The notes: a model not told the origin generated them from the sequence alone. A DNA stretch of 47,118 nt from Neosynechococcus sphagnicola sy1 (GCF_000775285.1 NZ_JJML01000005.1:6124-53241), one strand, 5' to 3'. Shown: positions 10,383 to 21,297, numbered from the stretch's first letter. A program made the numbers and translations.

Positions 10383-11564
10383 TCACCGGGCGACTTCGAG
10401 ATGCAGGAGTACCCCCAAACCCGTACTCATTTCCTGGGCGGTAATTTTGCCATCATTATTGTTATCTAGGGCGTCGAAGACGGCATCGGTGCCCAACCAT
10501 TCTTCCCGAGTAATAAAACCATCGCCATCGAGGTCATAGACCTGGAACATATCATCTCTGGCCTGACTGAGGGTATGGTCTCCTTCCAAGCGTGCCAGAC
10601 GTTCAGCCAGAAGTTTTTCCAAGGTTTCCAGGGCTTTGGTAAAGCCTTTAATGCCTTCATCCAGTTTTTCAAAGGCCATGCGATCGCTGGCATGCATTTG
10701 ATCAAAAGTGGCCTTGTCGATGGAAATTTGTTTGAGATCGAGGGTCGCAGCCTGGGCGGGATCGAGTTGGCGTGGCAGATCTCCTAGGTTAGCCTGTAAC
10801 TCAGCTAACAGCGCCGGAGAAATGGTTAACAAGTCACAGCCCGCAAGTTGAATAATTTCATCAATGTTGCGGAAGCTAGCTCCCATGACTTCAGTTTTGT
10901 AGCCAAACTTTTTGAAGTAATTGTAGATCTGGGTGACGGACAATACCCCTGGATCTTCCGCTGGCGGGTAGCTATCTCGCCCGGTACTTTTCTTGTACCA
11001 GTCTAAGATCCGACCCACAAAGGGAGAAATTAAGGTGACACCAGCTTCAGCACAGGCGATCGCCTGGTGGACGCCAAACAGGAGGGTGAGATTACAGTGA
11101 ATGCCATCTTGCTCTAAAACTTCAGCCGCGCGAATACCTTCCCAGGTAGCCGCAATTTTAATCAAGACGCGATCGCGGGAGACACCAGCAACTTCATACT
11201 GGGCGATCAAATCCCGAGCTTTGGCAATTGTTGCCTCCGTATCGTAGGACAGGCGAGCATCGACTTCTGTGGAGACCCGTCCAGGAATAATTTGTAAAAT
11301 TTTCAATCCAAAGGCAACGGCGAGCCGATCAAAGGCAAGGGAAACGATCTGAGCCGAGGATGCGGAGCCGCCAGCATCCTGCTTGGCCTTCAACAATGTT
11401 TGATCGACAATTTCCTGGTACTCCGGCATCTGGGCTGCCGCTGTAATCAGAGAGGGGTTCGTCGTAGCATCGCGGGGGGTAAACTTCTCAATCGCCAGGA
11501 TATCCCCGGTATCAGCGACCACAACAGTAATTGCTCGCAGTTGCTCTAGCAAGTTTTTAACCAT
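10383..11564 (-). CDS. tal: transaldolase with C-terminal EF-hands
   Basis: 393 residues from the ATG at 11564. Moves a three-carbon dihydroxyacetone unit between sugar phosphates in the pentose phosphate pathway. The Schiff-base lysine is Lys136 in [11 protein letters not shown], with DATTNPSL (32-39) and HCNLTLLF also diagnostic. Residues 339-393 add two EF-hand loops, [12 protein letters not shown] (344-355) and [12 protein letters not shown] (367-378), both with calcium-type acidic positions. As far as I know this appendage is found in cyanobacterial transaldolases and hints at calcium control. An ATG at 11600 is in frame, but the sequence before MVKNLLEQL is not conserved-looking. Confidence 0.94.
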   Translation of the reverse strand: MVKNLLEQLRAITVVVADTGDILAIEKFTPRDATTNPSLITAAAQMPEYQEIVDQTLLKAKQDAGGSASSAQIVSLAFDRLAVAFGLKILQIIPGRVSTEVDARLSYDTEATIAKARDLIAQYEVAGVSRDRVLIKIAATWEGIRAAEVLEQDGIHCNLTLLFGVHQAIACAEAGVTLISPFVGRILDWYKKSTGRDSYPPAEDPGVLSVTQIYNYFKKFGYKTEVMGASFRNIDEIIQLAGCDLLTISPALLAELQANLGDLPRQLDPAQAATLDLKQISIDKATFDQMHASDRMAFEKLDEGIKGFTKALETLEKLLAERLARLEGDHTLSQARDDMFQVYDLDGDGFITREEWLGTDAVFDALDNNNDGKITAQEMSTGLGVLLHLEVAR

Positions 11565-11662
11565 GATTTCCCTCAGCAGTTGCGGATTAAATTGATTCAC
11601 GATCTCTCCTCACCGCCATCCTAACTGGAGATTGTCCGATTCCCTGGAAATCTCCAAAAGCT

Positions 11663-13569
11663 TTAATCTGTTGGGCTAGATTTTCCCAGTCGGGATGGGT
11701 CAGCCCCCAGATAGCCCCGAGGGGTAATCATCCAGCCACTCTGCTCACGGGTGCTGCCATTGCCGATCAACACCGTGGTTAACATATCAATAGGCACCTC
11801 CAATAATTGACCCAGGGTGGTCAGATGAATTTGCTCTTCAGGGCGATAGGCCGCGCGGACAATGGCTACGGGGGTGTTGGGGGGACGGTGTTGCAGAAAA
11901 ATGCTTTGGGCGATGGCAATTTGGCTGGTACGGCTTTGCGATCGCGGGTTATACAGGGCTGTGACAAAATCCGCCGCCGCTGCTGCTGTCAACCGTTGCG
12001 CAATCACCGCCCAGGGAGTGAGTAAATCACTCAAACTAATGGCACAAAAGTCGTGCATCAAAGGGGCTCCAACTCGGGAGGCAGCAGCCTGAAGGGCCGT
12101 AATTCCGGGAAAAACCTGGATACTGGGAGTTTTGCCATCCCAGGGGCGATCGGCCAACATCTCTAAAACCAATCCCGCCATGCCGTAAATGCCACAGTCA
12201 CCGGAGGAAATCACGGCAACGGTCAAGCCCCATGCTGCCAGCTCAATCGCCCGCATCGCTCGCTGTCGTTCCTGGGTAATCGGCAGGGCTTCCACAATTT
12301 GTCCGGGGCGCAGCAATGGCCGAATCAGATCAATGTAGAGTCCGTAGCCAATCACTACATCCGCCTGGGCGATCGCCCCTTGGGCGGCGGGGGTCATTTG
12401 GGCCAATTGTCCGGGGCCAGTCCCCACGAGCCAGAGCTGCCCCGGTCGTCCGAGATATTCCTGTTCTGCCTGGGCGATGGCAACGGTGACAGCGCCTGGG
12501 TGGTCGGGAGATCGCCCGATGTGCTTGGTGACCCGTAAGGGTGCTGGTTCACCGCCCCTGGTCGTGCTGGCAAGGATGGCCGCTGCTTCAGCCACACTCG
12601 GAGTACCGACTTCAGCCGCCACACGCTCTGAGGGGGTGGGAACCGCGACTGTTCTGAGTTCAGCGGCGGTAAAACAGCGTAACGGCCAGTGGCGATCGCG
12701 ACAGAGTTCCACCAATCCGACTTCATCGGCTTTTAAGTCGAGGGTCGCCACGCCAGCGATCGCGGCTTCCGCCAAGTGGGCCGATCTACAGACCCGCTGC
12801 AAGGTGGCTTCCATCAGCTCTCGGGTTGTGCCTCGCTCACAGCCAATCCCCACCCACAACACCCGGGGATGCCATTGCACCTTGGGAAAATCTGAGACGG
12901 AGGCAAATTGCCGCTGGGTGGCGCTAATCCAGATCCGGGCTTTGGGGGCAGCCCCCCCAGGGACTCCGGTGCCCCAAAGGTGAACCCATGCCCTAGGGGC
13001 AAATGGGCTTGCCACAGGGTTGAACCGACTTCTTGTATTACCTCGATAGGTTCCTGGCGGGCGATCGCAGCACTCACCCCAGTCCAGTCTCCAGTCCCCC
13101 GTTGCCAGCCAAAGGGAGTGCCCAGGATATCTATTCCCGGCATGGCTAAATCATTGGCCGCCCCCGTCAGGATCGGGGTTGCCTGGAGTTGGCTGGCGAT
13201 GAATCGTGCCAGTTGATCGGCTCCCCCCTGATGGCCGCTGCACAAGCTGATCACAAATTGACCCGACGGATCGACTACTACCACCGCCGGATCGATGGCC
13301 TTATGTTGCAGCAGTGGCGCAATCAGACGTACCACGGCTCCGGTGGCCAGACAGAAAATGAAACTGCGATGGGTTGCCCAAAGGCTGTCGAGATGAGCCG
13401 CCAAGGAACCTTCATAGGGTTGGAGGACTGGACTTGGTGTCAGACTCCCCTGCAAGGCAGTTGGAATCCAGAGGGAGAATCCCTGGGCTTGACAGAGGGG
13501 GAGTAAACAAGTGACCCCCGTTGGTGTGGTCGCGATCGCCCCTAGGGGTTGAAAAGATTGTAATAACAA
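11663..13569 (-). CDS. cobJ: CbiG / precorrin-3B C17-methyltransferase fusion (frame broken at a G run)
   Basis: Corrin ring synthesis. The 5' part is CbiG-like: SGHQGGADQLARFIA and LTGAANDLAMPGID in its N-terminal region, and VLWVGIGCERGTTRELMEA with ATLDLKADEVGL in its C-terminal region. The 3' part is a CobJ/CbiH-type SAM methyltransferase: LWLVGTGPGQLAQMTP, VVIGYGLYIDLI, SSGDCGIYGMAGLVLE, FPGITALQAAASRVGAPLMHDFCAISLSDL. Cyanobacteria often carry this fusion. The two frames meet at C7, 12952-12958; one extra base gives FGAPESLGGAAPKARIWIS. This is the only break here repaired by adding a base. The start is uncertain: TTG at 13569 is the first usable codon after an in-frame stop. Confidence 0.87.
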
Positions 13570-13656
13570 AGGTTGAGGGTGAATGGATATCCAGGACAGT
13601 TCCTAGTATCCAGGAACGCATCCATTGAAAGTAATGGGGACGAGAGCAATTCAGGG

Positions 13657-14593
13657 TTAGCCAGCCGCCGTAATCTGGCTGATCAGAGTTTCCAGCACCG
13701 TATCCGCTTGATCATTGGCAACTTGACAGGTACCGGCCATGGGATGCCCCCCCCCGACCATAATGGGTCATTAACTCGCCAATGTTCGTCTGGGAGGTGC
13801 GGTCAAAAATTGATTTCCCCACAGCTAAGACTGTATTCTGCTGCTTCAGCCCCCAGAGAACATGAATGGAAATATTGCATTCTGGGAACAGGGCGTAGAT
13901 CATAAATCGATTTCCAGCATAGACAATATCCTGCTGTCTGAAGTCAAGAACCACTAAGTTTCCATAGACTTGCCCACAGGTTTGTAACTGTTGCTTAAAT
14001 TCGGCTGTTTGGGCAAAGTAAAGTTCAGTTCGCTCCCGGACATCCGGTAGTTCTAAAATCTCATCCACCGTATGATTTTTACAATAATCAATCAGATCCA
14101 TCATTAATTGATAGTTGGAAATATTAAACTCTTTAAACCGCCCCAAACCAGTACGGGGATCCATGATAAAATTGAGCAGCACCCAGCCTTCTGGTTCTAA
14201 AATATCAGCTTCAGTGAACTGGCCGGAATCTGCTTTGTCAACAGCGGCCATCATTTCCAGGGAAATTCTAGGGAAGGCACTCTTGCCCCCAAAGTGATTA
14301 AACACAACCCTAGCTGCGGAAGGCGCATAGGGCTCCAGGATATAGTTGCTACCCAGGTTTTCATGGGAGAGGATTTCACTGTAGTGGTGATCAAAAACTA
14401 AGTGAGCCCCTTCCACGTAGGGCAGGTTAGTAATAATATCTTGACTGGTAATCTCTACTTTGCCATCTTGCATATCTTTTGGATGGACAAATTTAATCTC
14501 ATCAATCATGTTCAATTCTTTGAGGAGCACAGCACAAACTAGCCCGTCAAAGTCGCTTCGGGTCACCAATCGATATTGATTCTGGCTACTCAT
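13657..14593 (-). CDS. DHH-family phosphoesterase (frame broken at a C9 run)
   Basis: A DHH/DHHA1 metal-dependent phosphoesterase, often labelled exopolyphosphatase in cyanobacteria; the true substrate may be polyphosphate or short oligonucleotides. RSDFDG near residue 13 and FDHHYSE near residue 68 are metal-binding motifs. As written the frame ends at 13712 with a non-conserved tail. Removing one base from C9 at 13747-13755 restores the DHHA1 substrate motif as GRGGHPMAGTCQVAND and carries the gene to a TAA at 13657-13659, giving about 311 residues, normal for the family. The repaired motif is strong evidence that the run is miscounted. Confidence 0.86.
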
Positions 14594-14683
14594 ATTTTTG
14601 CTGTTACTGAAATTACTTACAGAGTCATCCTACCCAATCACCTACTGTAAGAGATCCCCAATGGGCAAAAGTATCTATAAATA

Positions 14684-15265
14684 CTACTTGACGACTTGAG
14701 ACCCATGACTCCGGGGATCATCACCAGCAGCTTTGGGGGTGACCGAGGGGGAAAAAGTCGAGGTCTGTCCAGATACCTGGGCGTAGGGTAAGGGGGTATC
14801 GGCAATCAGAGCATCCAGGTTGGCTGCCAGAATCGAGCGCGGCTGTTCACCAATCGCATTGGCGATCGCGGTTCCTTGCCGATCCATAAACACAAAGTGG
14901 GGAATCCCATCGACTCGAAAGCGCAAAATCTCGGGGAGCCAGTTGGTATTGTCCACATTCAGCATCACGAAATTGACCTGATTGGCATACTGCCCTTCCA
15001 GAGCCCCAATATCGGCAGCCATCGCCTGACAAGAGGTACACCAGTTGGCATAAAATTCCACCATAGTGGGCTTTTGATTGCTCAGTGCCACTTCTAAGGG
15101 AACGGACTGTTGGGCTAATTCACTGAGGGACGCGGTGCTACTTTGAGTTCTTAGCCCCAGTACGACTCCAATGCTGAGGGCGATCGCCACTAAGACAATC
15201 AGGAAATTCCGCAGGCGGATATCCAGTGGTGATCTTGGTGTGGAGTCCATGGAATTTGTAGACAT
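14684..15265 (-). CDS. txlA: membrane-anchored thioredoxin-like protein (TxlA/HCF164-like)
   Basis: 193 residues from the ATG at 15265. One N-terminal transmembrane helix (about 19-38) anchors a thioredoxin domain with active site WCTSC (Cys76/Cys79) in MVEFYANWCTSCQAMA. It resembles TxlA, the cyanobacterial counterpart of plant HCF164, which passes reductant into the thylakoid lumen for cytochrome b6f and c-type cytochrome assembly, with CcdA as usual partner (not in this window). The residues after about 160 are Ser/Thr/Pro-rich and probably disordered. An upstream ATG at 15337 is in frame but adds a basic, unlikely extension. Confidence 0.9.
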   Translation of the reverse strand: MSTNSMDSTPRSPLDIRLRNFLIVLVAIALSIGVVLGLRTQSSTASLSELAQQSVPLEVALSNQKPTMVEFYANWCTSCQAMAADIGALEGQYANQVNFVMLNVDNTNWLPEILRFRVDGIPHFVFMDRQGTAIANAIGEQPRSILAANLDALIADTPLPYAQVSGQTSTFSPSVTPKAAGDDPRSHGSQVVK

Positions 15266-15333
15266 TGAAAAAGCTTCCCCATCATCGCTCACTGCTTTTA
15301 CTTTAATGGTTCGCCGGTTAAAAAAGGCGCTGG

Positions 15334-15465
15334 TCAACGGCCCCCAACCTGTTCACGCAGCGCCGTCACGTTTTCGTCTATCCGCTCAACTCGGCTACTG
15401 AACTGAGCCACATCCCCCTGCACTCGGCTCAGTCGCTGATTCATCTTACTGAGATTGGCATCCAT
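15334..15465 (-). CDS. small coiled-coil ORF upstream of txlA
   Basis: A 43-residue ORF, ATG at 15465 preceded by GAGG at good spacing. The product is hydrophilic with heptad-like spacing (MNQRLSRVQGDVAQF, RVERIDENVTALREQV), as in a coiled coil. It ends 68 bp before the txlA start on the same strand. It could be a real small protein or the 3' remnant of a longer coiled-coil gene. I do not recognise it. Confidence 0.35.
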   Translation of the reverse strand: MDANLSKMNQRLSRVQGDVAQFSSRVERIDENVTALREQVGGR

Positions 15466-15484
15466 CCGGCCTCAATAAGGGATG

Positions 15485-15512
15485 AAAAAAGGCACCTAAA
15501 TTCATAGGTGCC
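15485..15512 (-). terminator. Rho-independent terminator of ssrA
   Basis: On the minus strand GGCACCTA pairs with TAGGTGCC around a 6-nt loop, followed at once by TTTTTT. It lies 7 bp beyond the tmRNA 3' end. Confidence 0.9.
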
Positions 15513-15518
15513 TGGTAA

Positions 15519-15899
15519 TGGAGCTGAGGAGAGTCGAACTCCTGTCCGCCCTGGGTATTAATCCCCTGATCGTTCACAGGCTTAGCCTTTCTAATCCTGA
15601 GGCGGGAACTGTCCCTTATCCCGGACAGTGGGATTCTCAGGTGATTTTCTTATCTAGCAAGCCGACCTGAGGCAACTGGCTAAAGCATCCGTTGGGGTTG
15701 GTCTACCGTCCTTAACGGAGTCAGATAGTAGACGCTCGAACCTTTTAGAGGTTTTTAGGCGACAGAAACGGCCTTACGAGCAAAGGGTACAATGTTGTTC
15801 GCATGTACAAGTTTGAGCCTTTGATTTTCGAGAGACGACTCACTCTCGGCCTGAATCACAGAGTAACGTTCACCAACACGTCGAAACCGTTACAGCCCC
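15519..15899 (-). ncRNA. ssrA: tmRNA (transfer-messenger RNA), one-piece
   Basis: Rescues stalled ribosomes and tags the nascent chain for degradation. The 5' end GGGGCTGTAACGGTTTCGAC and 3' GTTCGACTCTCCTCAGCTCC form the tRNA-like domain; the seven acceptor pairs are GGGGCTG with CAGCTCC. The CCA tail is not encoded. The tag frame, 15802-15755, reads ANNIVPFARKAVSVA then TAA, close to other cyanobacterial tags (ANNIV...). The two ends lie on one strand in normal order, so this is not the permuted two-piece form of some marine picocyanobacteria. SmpB is not in the window. Confidence 0.97.
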
Positions 15900-15950
15900 G
15901 TGGGTTCTTAATCTAATTATAACGAGTTGCTGCCTAAGTTGGGAGAAGGG

Positions 15951-17189
15951 ATGAAGCTACTGTGCCTAAGTAATGGCCATGGGGAAGATGCGATCGCCCT
16001 GCGAATTCTGCGGGAACTCCAGACCCATGATCAATGTCCGGAATTGGCGGCGTTGCCAATAGTTGGCGAGGGACGAGCCTATGAGGGCATTCCAGTCATT
16101 GGCCCGGTGCAGGCCATGCCCTCTGGCGGGTTTATTTATATGGATGGTCGGCAATTGGTGCGGGATCTGTGGGGAGGGCTGCTGCAACTGACGTGGCGAC
16201 AATGGCAAACGATTCGAGATTGGGCGAAAACGGGTGATTTAATTTTGGCCGTCGGGGATATTGTGCCGCTGTTTTTTGCCTGGTGTAGTGGTGCGCCCTT
16301 CGCCTTTGTTGGCACTGCAAAGTCGGAGTACTATCTCCGGGATGAGGCAGGGCGTCTGCCTCGGCGGTCTTGGTTACAAGCCCTGGAAAGTTGGTCAGGG
16401 TCGGTTTATCAGCCCTGGGAACGATGGCTGATGCAGCGTCCCCGTTGTCGAGCTGTATTTGTCCGCGATCGGCTGACGGCGGAGATCTTACAAAAATTTG
16501 CCATTCCTGCCTGGGATCTGGGAAACCCGATGATGGACGATTTGGCACGGACATTGCCAGTTACTGGCTTTGGGGAGGGGATTGGGGGCAAGGAACTGGC
16601 GATCGCCCTATTGCCGGGTTCGCGTCCACCGGAAGCCTATGCCAACTGGCAGCAAATGATGCTAGCGGTGCGGGGGATCGTGGATCATTTCGGAGGGCAG
16701 CGGTTGCTGTTTCTTGGGGCGATCGCCCCTGGTTTAAGTCTGGACCAGTTGCAGACGGCGGTAATCTCCCAGGGATGGCAGGTACATACCCCGACTGATC
16801 ACAGCAATCTCGCAGTCTTCAAGCAGCACAAAGCAACGTTAATCCTGAGTCAGCAGCACTTCCAGGAGTATCTCCACCGCGCTGACTTTGCCATTGCCAT
16901 GGCCGGGACAGCAACGGAACAATTTGTGGGGCTAGGAAAACCCGCGATCGCCATTCCCGGAACTGGCCCCCAGTTTACGGCTCGCTTTGCCGAAGCTCAA
17001 AGTCGATTACTGGGGATCTCGGTGATCGTAGCGCCCCAGCCTGGCCAAGTCGCAACCATGATTGAGTCCCTGTTGAATGATCCGGATCGGTTGCAGTCGA
17101 TTGCGGAAAATGGACATCGGCGGATGGGGACACCGGGCGCTGCTCAACGGATTGCAGCTCACTTGCTATCGTTGATGAATCACCAATGA
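15951..17189 (+). CDS. lipid-A-disaccharide synthase-related protein
   Basis: A 412-residue glycosyltransferase-like protein of the family annotated in cyanobacteria as lipid-A-disaccharide synthase related. Typical parts are the N-terminal LCLSNGHGEDAIALRIL, the middle VGTAKSEYYL, ALLPGSRPPEAY (GT-B second domain) and the acceptor-side FAIAMAGTATEQFVGLGKPAIAIPG. Most cyanobacteria make little or no classical lipid A, so the true acceptor is unknown. The ATG at 15951 follows GGAGAAGGG; it starts 52 bp beyond the 5' end of ssrA, on the opposite strand. Confidence 0.85.
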   Translation: MKLLCLSNGHGEDAIALRILRELQTHDQCPELAALPIVGEGRAYEGIPVIGPVQAMPSGGFIYMDGRQLVRDLWGGLLQLTWRQWQTIRDWAKTGDLILAVGDIVPLFFAWCSGAPFAFVGTAKSEYYLRDEAGRLPRRSWLQALESWSGSVYQPWERWLMQRPRCRAVFVRDRLTAEILQKFAIPAWDLGNPMMDDLARTLPVTGFGEGIGGKELAIALLPGSRPPEAYANWQQMMLAVRGIVDHFGGQRLLFLGAIAPGLSLDQLQTAVISQGWQVHTPTDHSNLAVFKQHKATLILSQQHFQEYLHRADFAIAMAGTATEQFVGLGKPAIAIPGTGPQFTARFAEAQSRLLGISVIVAPQPGQVATMIESLLNDPDRLQSIAENGHRRMGTPGAAQRIAAHLLSLMNHQ

Positions 17190-17224
17190 AACATCTAGGT
17201 TGACGAGATTCAAGGCCAGTTTTC

Positions 17225-17259
17225 GGGGGGCAGTACCCCCCATGCCCCCACGCTGGGGG
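17225..17259. repeat. tandem GC-rich hairpins
   Basis: GGGGGG-cagta-CCCCCC (17225-17241) is followed by CCCCC-acgct-GGGGG (17245-17259). They lie between convergent genes. They may act as a terminator or be a REP-like palindromic repeat; further C/G runs continue to about 17285. Confidence 0.55.
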
Positions 17260-17317
17260 ACGAAACCGCCTCCCCCAGACCCCCTGCGGAAGATGCCCAG
17301 GTTGGATGAGTGTGTGA

Positions 17318-18157
17318 CTATTTCGATGTTCTTGGCTGGGTGAAAATTCCCTGGTAGGGGCTGAACAGCAACCCTAGCAAAAAGCAGCTAAAGGTGACTA
17401 AGGCGATCGCAGGCCCTGAGGGTAAATTGAGATGGTAGCTGAGGTACATGCCGGTGATGGTGGCGATCGCGCCGATAGCAGCTCCTAAACCCATGATCAA
17501 ATGCAGTTCTTTCACCAACAGGTAAGCGGTAATCGCTGGCCCCACTAGTAGGGAGACCACTAAGATCACACCGACGGTTTTCATCCCCGCCAGAATCGTC
17601 AAGGTAATCCCTGCCATTAAGCTAAAGTGGATGAGATTGACGGGCAAGCCCACGGCTTCAGCCCCCACCGGATCGAAGCTGTAGAACAAAAGTTCTTTAT
17701 AGCTCAGGCGGGTGAGCAGCAGCACGACTCCGGTAATGAGGGCGGTACGCCAAATATCATCATTGTTGACGCTGAGAATATCGCCAAACAGCAGTTCATC
17801 AAGGTTCAAGCGACTTTTAAGCAGGGTTAGCAACGCTACCCCCAAGGCAAAAAAGCTGGAAAAGGTCAGTGCCATGGCCGCATCTACCTTCACCCTCGAT
17901 TGGCTGCGAATCCAGGCAATCACAAAGGTGCTGGTCATCCCAGAGGCAAAGGCTCCCAACAGGATATCCACGCGCAAAAAGTTGGCGATCGCCAGTCCGG
18001 GGAGAATCGCATGGGCAATCACATCCCCGATCAGCGCCATCCGTAGCACAATCAGGTATGCCCCCATCACCGGGCAGAGAATGCCAATTAAAAGACCCAC
18101 GGCGATCGCCCGCCGCATGAACTCAAAGGTCAATGGCTCCAGTAACCAGTCCACCAT
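17318..18157 (-). CDS. ABC-3 family Mn/Zn ABC transporter permease
   Basis: A 279-residue inner-membrane protein with about eight or nine hydrophobic segments. Family marks include LIVLRMALIGDVIAHAILPG, FDPVGAEAVGLPVNLIH and VGVILVVSLLVGPAITAYLL, as in MntB/ZnuB-type permeases for manganese or zinc. The ATPase and substrate-binding genes that normally accompany it are absent nearby; the gene follows the last surface-cluster gene by 37 bp on the same strand. Metal specificity cannot be decided. It may be read from the surface-cluster transcript, or its operon may have been split by rearrangement. Confidence 0.9.
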   Translation of the reverse strand: MVDWLLEPLTFEFMRRAIAVGLLIGILCPVMGAYLIVLRMALIGDVIAHAILPGLAIANFLRVDILLGAFASGMTSTFVIAWIRSQSRVKVDAAMALTFSSFFALGVALLTLLKSRLNLDELLFGDILSVNNDDIWRTALITGVVLLLTRLSYKELLFYSFDPVGAEAVGLPVNLIHFSLMAGITLTILAGMKTVGVILVVSLLVGPAITAYLLVKELHLIMGLGAAIGAIATITGMYLSYHLNLPSGPAIALVTFSCFLLGLLFSPYQGIFTQPRTSK

Positions 18158-18194
18158 GTTTTTTCCCCTGACCGTTGCGGCACCCTCCAGGATT

Positions 18195-21100
18195 CTAATT
18201 CACGGCTGCCTTGAAGCGCACAAACCCGTAGGAGTTGGTGGGTACCCCCGGAGCCGTCGCCGCAGGAAGTTGAGTCACCCCACTCACGACTTTGACGACA
18301 ATGGCTCCATTGGTATTGGCACCACAGAGGCTCGGGGCAGTGCCATCCCCTGGGGTATAGTAACGACCGCGATCGCTATCGGGAACGTTGGTCAGGTAGA
18401 CCGTGGGTAGGGTTGGGAGGCTACTACTACTGGAAGCAAAGGCCAAGCCCGTATCCACAGGAATCGCACCAGCTTCCAGGGGGTGGGGAGACGCGGAGTT
18501 GTACCCCGTGGGCACAAAGGTTTGATGGGTAGGAACCAGATCGCAGAGGGTGAGATTCGAGGCCGGGTTACGACTATTGAGGAAGTAAATGGTGTATTCC
18601 AGGATGTCACCCGGTCGGACAACCGGGGAGTTGACCACCCCCCGCAGGTAGGTAGAGAGGGGCGTTGGCCAGTAAAGATCTTCTGTGGTGTCGCCATTGT
18701 TATTCGGGTCGGAGGTACTGCCAGTAAACCCGGTGTAATTGACACCATTGAGGCTGGTAATCCGCTTCACCAGGGAGATCGTCGGTGGTAGTGGCCTGAC
18801 ATCGGTGATAATCGTCTTCGAGGCGTTTCCAATGGAGGAGGTGACTGACACTGTATTGCTGAGGTCAGCCACCTGGGTCGCGGAGACCAACACCGTAACC
18901 AAAAACTGGGATGCAACCGGGTAGGGTGACGATCCAAAGGTCGCCCGAGTACAGTTGATGGTGCCATTGGTACCCACTGTGGGGGTGGTACAAGTCCATC
19001 CAGAAGGCGTTGAGATTGACTGAAATACCGTGCCCACGGGCAGGGGATCATTCACCACAACAGAATTAGCCGGGTTTGGCCCTCCATTGACAACCGTGAT
19101 CGTATAGGTGAGGGAATTCCCGGCAGTTACGGGGTCGGGGGCAGCGGTTTTGTTGACGGAGAGTCCATTTGGCACGGAAGACGTGACGGTTGCGGTGGGG
19201 CTAGCGGCTCCCAACGTCGTTCCCTGGCCTAGGGTTTGTCCCTTAAAGGTTTCCTGCGCTTGGTTGATGATCTGGGTGTTATTGGGAACGTTGGTGTTAA
19301 TCGTGACGCGAAACTTCACTGTGCTGGAGAACACCGGATTGGGGTTGACATTCAGTGTTCCCCCCGTGGTGGCATTGGCTCCGGTGCCAATGCGAAATCG
19401 GGTAAGGTTGTTGCCAGAGTCGAACTCCGCCTGGTCATCCCCGGTGGCATCGGTTTTACTCACCCCGTCAATGATCAAGCTTCCTGGCACATAAGTCGTG
19501 TAGGTCGGGATCGGGTCGGTGACGACATTTTGATTGGCTGGGTCGCCGTTGCCGTTGGCATCTTGATTGTTGGTGACCGTAACGGTGTATTCCAGAATAT
19601 CCCCGATTTCGACATTCCCTCCATTCAAATCGACATAGCTCTTGCCTAAAAGCATGTTGGGGGCATAGAGCACAATGGCAGTTGTCACCACTCCAGGATT
19701 ATAGGATTCCCCCCCCGTGGTCAGGGTGAGAGTGCCGCTGGTGGCACTGTTCGCGAGAATGCCATTGGCGTTGATAATGTCCGCATCAAAGCCCAGTTGG
19801 TTTACATAATTGGGATTCTTGGTCGTGACATAGGAACCGAGGTAGCTAATGGTGCTATTAAAAAAGTTATTGGCGGGGTTCAGGGCATCGGAGAGGTTTG
19901 TACTGTTGAGTCGAAATTGATCTCCCTGGTAAACACTGCCAGTAGGGCCATTATCTCCATCTAGGGCAAGTACCCCTAACCGGACATTGACTGAGCCAAA
20001 CGGGGGGGGCAATAAATCCACTAATAGGGATATTTAAGGTTGTTGCGGCGTTGGCAATATTGAGAAACCCATCATAGACCGTGAGGTTTCTAGGGGGTTC
20101 TCCCGGTGCCCGGTAGGCAACCACCAGAGACCAGCCGCCAAAGTTATTGACAGTTGTTGGGAGGACTCTGACATCCCCAAGAAAGTAAGTTCCATTCCCT
20201 GCTGCTTGGACTTGGGTTGTGACATCTACAAAGCCCTCGTAACTATCTTGGTAGGTGTTCGTATATAAGCTCGTAGCCGTCAACGTTGAGTAGACACCCC
20301 CAGGTGGGCGAAACTTCACCTGATTTCGAGAGCCATTATTGGATGAACCCATCCAGTAAAGTCCGGCCCAGAGCACCGTTGCCCCCGAAGGTAGATTTAA
20401 ATTGGCACTGCTGGAGTTCAGCGTCGTTGTATTGTCCCCATCAATGTCCACCATGGCTGCCAGATAGTCATTGTTCTGGGCATCTATGGAACCTGCTTGC
20501 GCTAAGGGGCAACTGACTTGCAATCCTGCACTTCCCCCAATCCCATCTAGCCCAAAAGCGGTGGTCGTACTTCCAACGTCCATTGTGAAAACTGATCGGG
20601 AACTCTGGTTGGTGACCGGAGACATGCCCTGGTTGGTAAAGACCACGTTGGTGGTGTTAGTAATGTCGGTGCCGTTTCCTGTCCCGCCGTTCACGGTGAC
20701 TCGAAACCGCATTGAGGTGGATTGCCCCGCCGTGAGGGTACCCCCTGCGGCATTCGTGGCCCCAGTACCCAAAAAGAAACGCACCGTATTTGCAGGATTG
20801 CCAAAGCTTCCTTGATCATCAGTGTTCGTGTCTGTTTTGGCTCCGGCATTGGGGCCGGTGAGAATAACCAGGGAACCCGCTACATAGGTTGTATTCGTCG
20901 GTCGTACATTGGTGAGGGCTACCCCCGTCGCAGAGGCAGAGCCGTTGTTCGTGACCGTCAGGACATATTCGATGGTGTCACCCGTTGCGAGGTTGCCACC
21001 GTTGAGGTCGGTACCAGTAATGGCAATATCCACCATGGGGCAGGAGGAAACGGTGTTGCCAACGAAAATGATATTGCCAGTGTCATTGGTTTGATAGCGA

Positions 21101-21282
21101 ATTGAGAAGGCAGTGTCGGCGGGGGCTGGTAGCCCATAGAAAACTGCTACCAGCCCAATCAGAAACGCGCCGAATAAAGATAGCCCTCGAATCAACCAGC
21201 GATGCTGTTGACGTTGACCATAGTTGGATTTCAAGTGGCGGCTAAGTGTTTTGGTTGAACGGGGCTGGGGGAACAACTTCAT
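18195..21282 (-). CDS. secreted DUF11-repeat protein F (frame broken at a G8 run)
   Basis: About 1,028 residues after removing one base from G8 at 20002-20009, giving SGFIAPPFGSVNVRLGVLAL. The N-terminus has a basic stretch and a hydrophobic helix (about 30-55, GLSLFGAFLIGLVAVFYGL), an atypically long signal peptide. At least four DUF11/B_ant repeat units follow, each with a G-D-x-x-E-Y-T-x-x-x-x-N pattern (ATGDTIEYVLTVTNNG, EIGDILEYTVTVTNNQ, TAGNSLTYTITVVNGG, RPGDILEYTIYFLNSR). The intervening segment up to the break (AGLYWMGSSNNG, VTTQVQAAGNGTYFLGDV, SLVVAYRAPGEPPRNLTVYDG) resembles domains often found with DUF11 in large surface proteins. No anchor or sorting signal is seen at the C-terminus. 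Last gene of the six-gene block. Confidence 0.82.
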
Positions 21283-21297
21283 AGATGACTCGTTCTG

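Noticed and set aside
13657-13760. Programmed frameshift at C9 in the DHH phosphoesterase
   Set aside because: The unshifted product lacks the substrate motif, and the same +1 pattern affects unrelated genes, so a sequencing error is simpler.
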